This document shows, piece after piece, positions 7,503 through 8,864 of a stretch of 8,864 bases of DNA. The notes beneath the pieces were generated by a model, which was not told the DNA's origin, made no database searches, and saw only the letters and a program-made list of their open reading frames with translations. The stretch's first letter is position 1; every line of letters begins with the position of its first letter. The translations under genes were made by a program, and so were the position numbers. The stretch is from Rikenellaceae bacterium (GTDB lineage: Bacteria; Bacteroidota; Bacteroidia; Bacteroidales; Rikenellaceae): the NCBI GenBank assembly GCA_020859745.1, contig JAJBVQ010000159.1:1-8864 (forward strand), in the 5' to 3' direction.

Positions 7503-7882
7503 AATTGATTATCAGTAGTTTACAGCCTAAAAGATAGACTGCTCGAAAATTTACTTGTTTTTTTGCCGAAAATCGAAGATTTAACGTTTTTAACCTTAGT
7601 TTGTCTTCAAACGGAGGGAAAAAGAGGAAAATGGCTCTCTTTTGCTCCGAAACCTCCGGTTCGCAAAGATAAGGCATATCGGTGATTATTTCGCCGAATG
7701 GGGCTGCAAAATCAGAGATGGATTCACGGATTTTGGGATTGGTTTTTGTGGCTTGATAAGGGGAGAATCTTGCTTCGCTTTTGAGTTAGGATTTCGGAGT
7801 GTTTTTGCAGCCAAAAGAGAAAATCGGCAGATATGGTTCAGCTCGGCTTTGGCGAAGCCATCTCTTTTTCTCCCTCTGTTAG

Positions 7883-7927
7883 CTTTACTTTAATGCACGT
7901 ATATATGAATACGGAGATAAAGTAAAG
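7883..7927. repeat. inverted repeat with 10-bp perfect arms and a nested 5-bp stem
   Basis: CTTTACTTTA (7883-7892) and TAAAGTAAAG (7918-7927) are perfect complements. Inside the loop CGTAT (7898-7902) pairs with ATACG (7909-7913) around six bases. There is no T-run on either side, so it is not a typical terminator. It could be a protein-binding palindrome, part of a transfer or replication origin, or a structured RNA. Confidence 0.55.
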
Positions 7928-8009
7928 TTGGTTTCGGTGATTTATACTGTGATTCGCTTGAAAAAGTGTAGAACTGCTGTATTATACTTACATTCAACAG
8001 AAAAACATT

Positions 8010-8077
8010 AAGCCACAATATATCATATAATATATGAACCCGTGCGTTTTTGTTCACTATATGATATATTGAGGCTT
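8010..8077 (-). terminator. long hairpin downstream of the phosphoesterase gene, possible terminator or element-specific structure
   Basis: Arms 8010-8029 and 8058-8077 match at 19 of 20 positions, the only mismatch being A8015 opposite A8072. The perfect core is AATATATCATATA against TATATGATATATT, closed by AGCC and GGCT. Within the loop TGAAC (8035-8039) can pair with GTTCA (8052-8056), leaving a 12-nt tip. On the - strand it begins 31 nt after the phosphoesterase stop and is followed by TTAATGTTTTTC, so it may end that transcript. The long AT-rich stem is unusual for a terminator. Confidence 0.5.
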
Positions 8078-8107
8078 TAAAGTGTATTACCGGCGAACCT
8101 ATGCCTT

Positions 8108-8864
8108 TCACAAGACAAGGCACTTGTCCGGAGCAAAACCATTGGCGATATGCTCATTTTGAAAAACATATCCCATTTGATTGCAAACGATCTTTGTTCC
8201 GTTTATCTCTGCATCAATGTTGGTATGTGAATGCCCATAAATCCATGCGTCAATGCGACTGTCGGCAATAAGCCCACTCAGTTCAGTTGCAAATGCACTA
8301 TTCAGCACTGAACCTTTATGGTGAGGGGCGACGACCTCCAATGTGGGAAGATGATGTGTTACTACCACAATGTGCTTTGCGGTGCTTTCAGTTAGACTAT
8401 GCTTGATGAAATCCAAGCAGAATTCATGCATCTGATTAAACTCCTCAGTTTGGAGTAATTTGCCATTATACATTATTTGCCGAAAGTCGTTCATGCCTTT
8501 CCATATAAAATACTCGTCAGAAGGAGAAATCTGAGACCACAAAGTGCTCATGATAAAATCAGTATCATCAATCTTTACTACTTGATTCTGGTAATATCCT
8601 ACATTCTTCTTGAACATCCAATTCCATTGCAGTTCCTTATCCATCACATCACAATAATTGTAATACTCATGGTTTCCGGGCACAAGGAGCACTTGCCGAT
8701 AATTTACAGATGCCCATTTCCAAAAATTGCTCAAAGGTGCAACCTTGTTTTTCAAATAGAATATATCTCCGGCAAGAACCAAAACATCGCCAGTTACAGG
8801 TAATTCATTATGTTTCATCCACCTGCTGTTATCGCTGAATTCCAAATGCAGGTCGCTCATATAT
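8108..8864 (-). CDS. metallophosphoesterase (calcineurin-like), 5' end outside window
   Basis: 250 residues are visible from the ATG at 8860, but the frame stays open to the window edge (next codon upstream is Tyr). Family members start a few residues before the SDLHLEF motif, so only about 5 residues are likely missing. Metal-binding motifs are all present: SDLHLEF (Asp3, His5), AGDIF (Asp32), PGNHEYY (Asn63, His64), VVTHHLPT (His169) and YGHSHTN (His210, His212), which predicts an active two-metal phosphoesterase in the cytoplasm. The substrate cannot be inferred; similar stand-alone enzymes are common on phages and integrative elements. It is much more AT-rich than the fimbrillin and ligase genes, which fits recent acquisition. 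A hairpin just past its stop may end the transcript; its promoter is outside the window. Confidence 0.9.
   Translation of the reverse strand, partial: YMSDLHLEFSDNSRWMKHNELPVTGDVLVLAGDIFYLKNKVAPLSNFWKWASVNYRQVLLVPGNHEYYNYCDVMDKELQWNWMFKKNVGYYQNQVVKIDDTDFIMSTLWSQISPSDEYFIWKGMNDFRQIMYNGKLLQTEEFNQMHEFCLDFIKHSLTESTAKHIVVVTHHLPTLEVVAPHHKGSVLNSAFATELSGLIADSRIDAWIYGHSHTNIDAEINGTKIVCNQMGYVFQNEHIANGFAPDKCLVL

Larger units (their letters stand above)
7496..8107. other. AT-rich stretch without a convincing gene, probable flank of a mobile element
   Basis: About 600 bp without a credible gene and clearly richer in A and T than the fimbrillin and ligase genes. The longest + strand frame (7642-7893, 83 codons) opens only with TTG, has no good ribosome binding site and translates to an unremarkable mix. 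A 13-codon ORF with a purine-rich leader (7631-7672) and two large inverted repeats (7883-7927 and 8010-8077) lie inside. Such non-coding stretches with hairpins occur in integrative elements of Bacteroidales, but no integrase, relaxase or defined attachment site can be seen. Confidence 0.5.

Noticed and set aside
7561..7605. Possible + strand promoter or integrase core site (TTTTTTTGC and TTAGTTTG)
   Set aside because: The spacing between TTG and TTAGTTTG is about 30 bases, too long for a promoter, and a TTTGC string alone is too short to call an attachment site.
7642..7893. 83-codon + strand ORF opening with TTG in the AT-rich stretch
   Set aside because: It has a TTG start, no convincing ribosome binding site, no recognisable domain, and runs into an inverted repeat at its stop. 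Possibly a chance frame; kept only as part of the region description.
1..8864. CRISPR array, tRNA or rRNA genes, complete insertion sequence
   Set aside because: No regularly spaced direct repeats, tRNA-like cloverleaf, rRNA sequence or transposase frame was found when reading both strands.

Overview
The window looks like a chromosome piece from a gut Bacteroidales, most likely an Alistipes-like member of the Rikenellaceae. The reasons are a GC-rich coding backbone, FimA/Mfa1-type fimbrillin lipoproteins, BACON-like modules, C-terminal Fibrobacter-succinogenes-major-paralogue (FISUMP) domains, and a remnant of a Bacteroidetes transglutaminase-like lipoprotein. The genus is inferred from style only.

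Left part (1-5041, + strand): two large tandem fimbrillin-family genes. The first enters from outside the window and lacks its 5' end. The second is complete and begins 44 bp after the first stops. Both have a fimbrillin scaffold, then a BACON-like module, then a C-terminal lectin-like FISUMP domain ending in SVRCV, but their middle segments differ. They are best read as surface-exposed pilus subunits, probably minor or tip adhesins, encoded in one operon.

Middle part (5049-7192, - strand): a convergent two-gene unit, read right to left. An O-antigen-ligase-family membrane protein with a C-terminal TPR-like tail overlaps by ATGA a small lipoprotein gene. The lipoprotein looks like the N-terminal remnant of a much larger transglutaminase-like protein. 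It ends 7 bp from the fimbrillin stop. A GC-rich hairpin followed by a T-run (7216-7272, - strand) lies just upstream of the ligase, as a terminator or an attenuator.

Right part (about 7280-8864): the base composition becomes AT-rich. It holds a start-less 60-codon coding fragment on the - strand (7313-7495) ending at a small palindrome, about 600 bp without a convincing gene but with two strong inverted repeats, and a metallophosphoesterase on the - strand that runs off the right edge. The composition change, broken genes and lack of coding suggest the flank of an integrated mobile element, although no integrase, transposase or attachment site is visible here.

The two halves have no evident functional link beyond cell-surface biology. 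I see no CRISPR array, rRNA, tRNA or complete insertion sequence.
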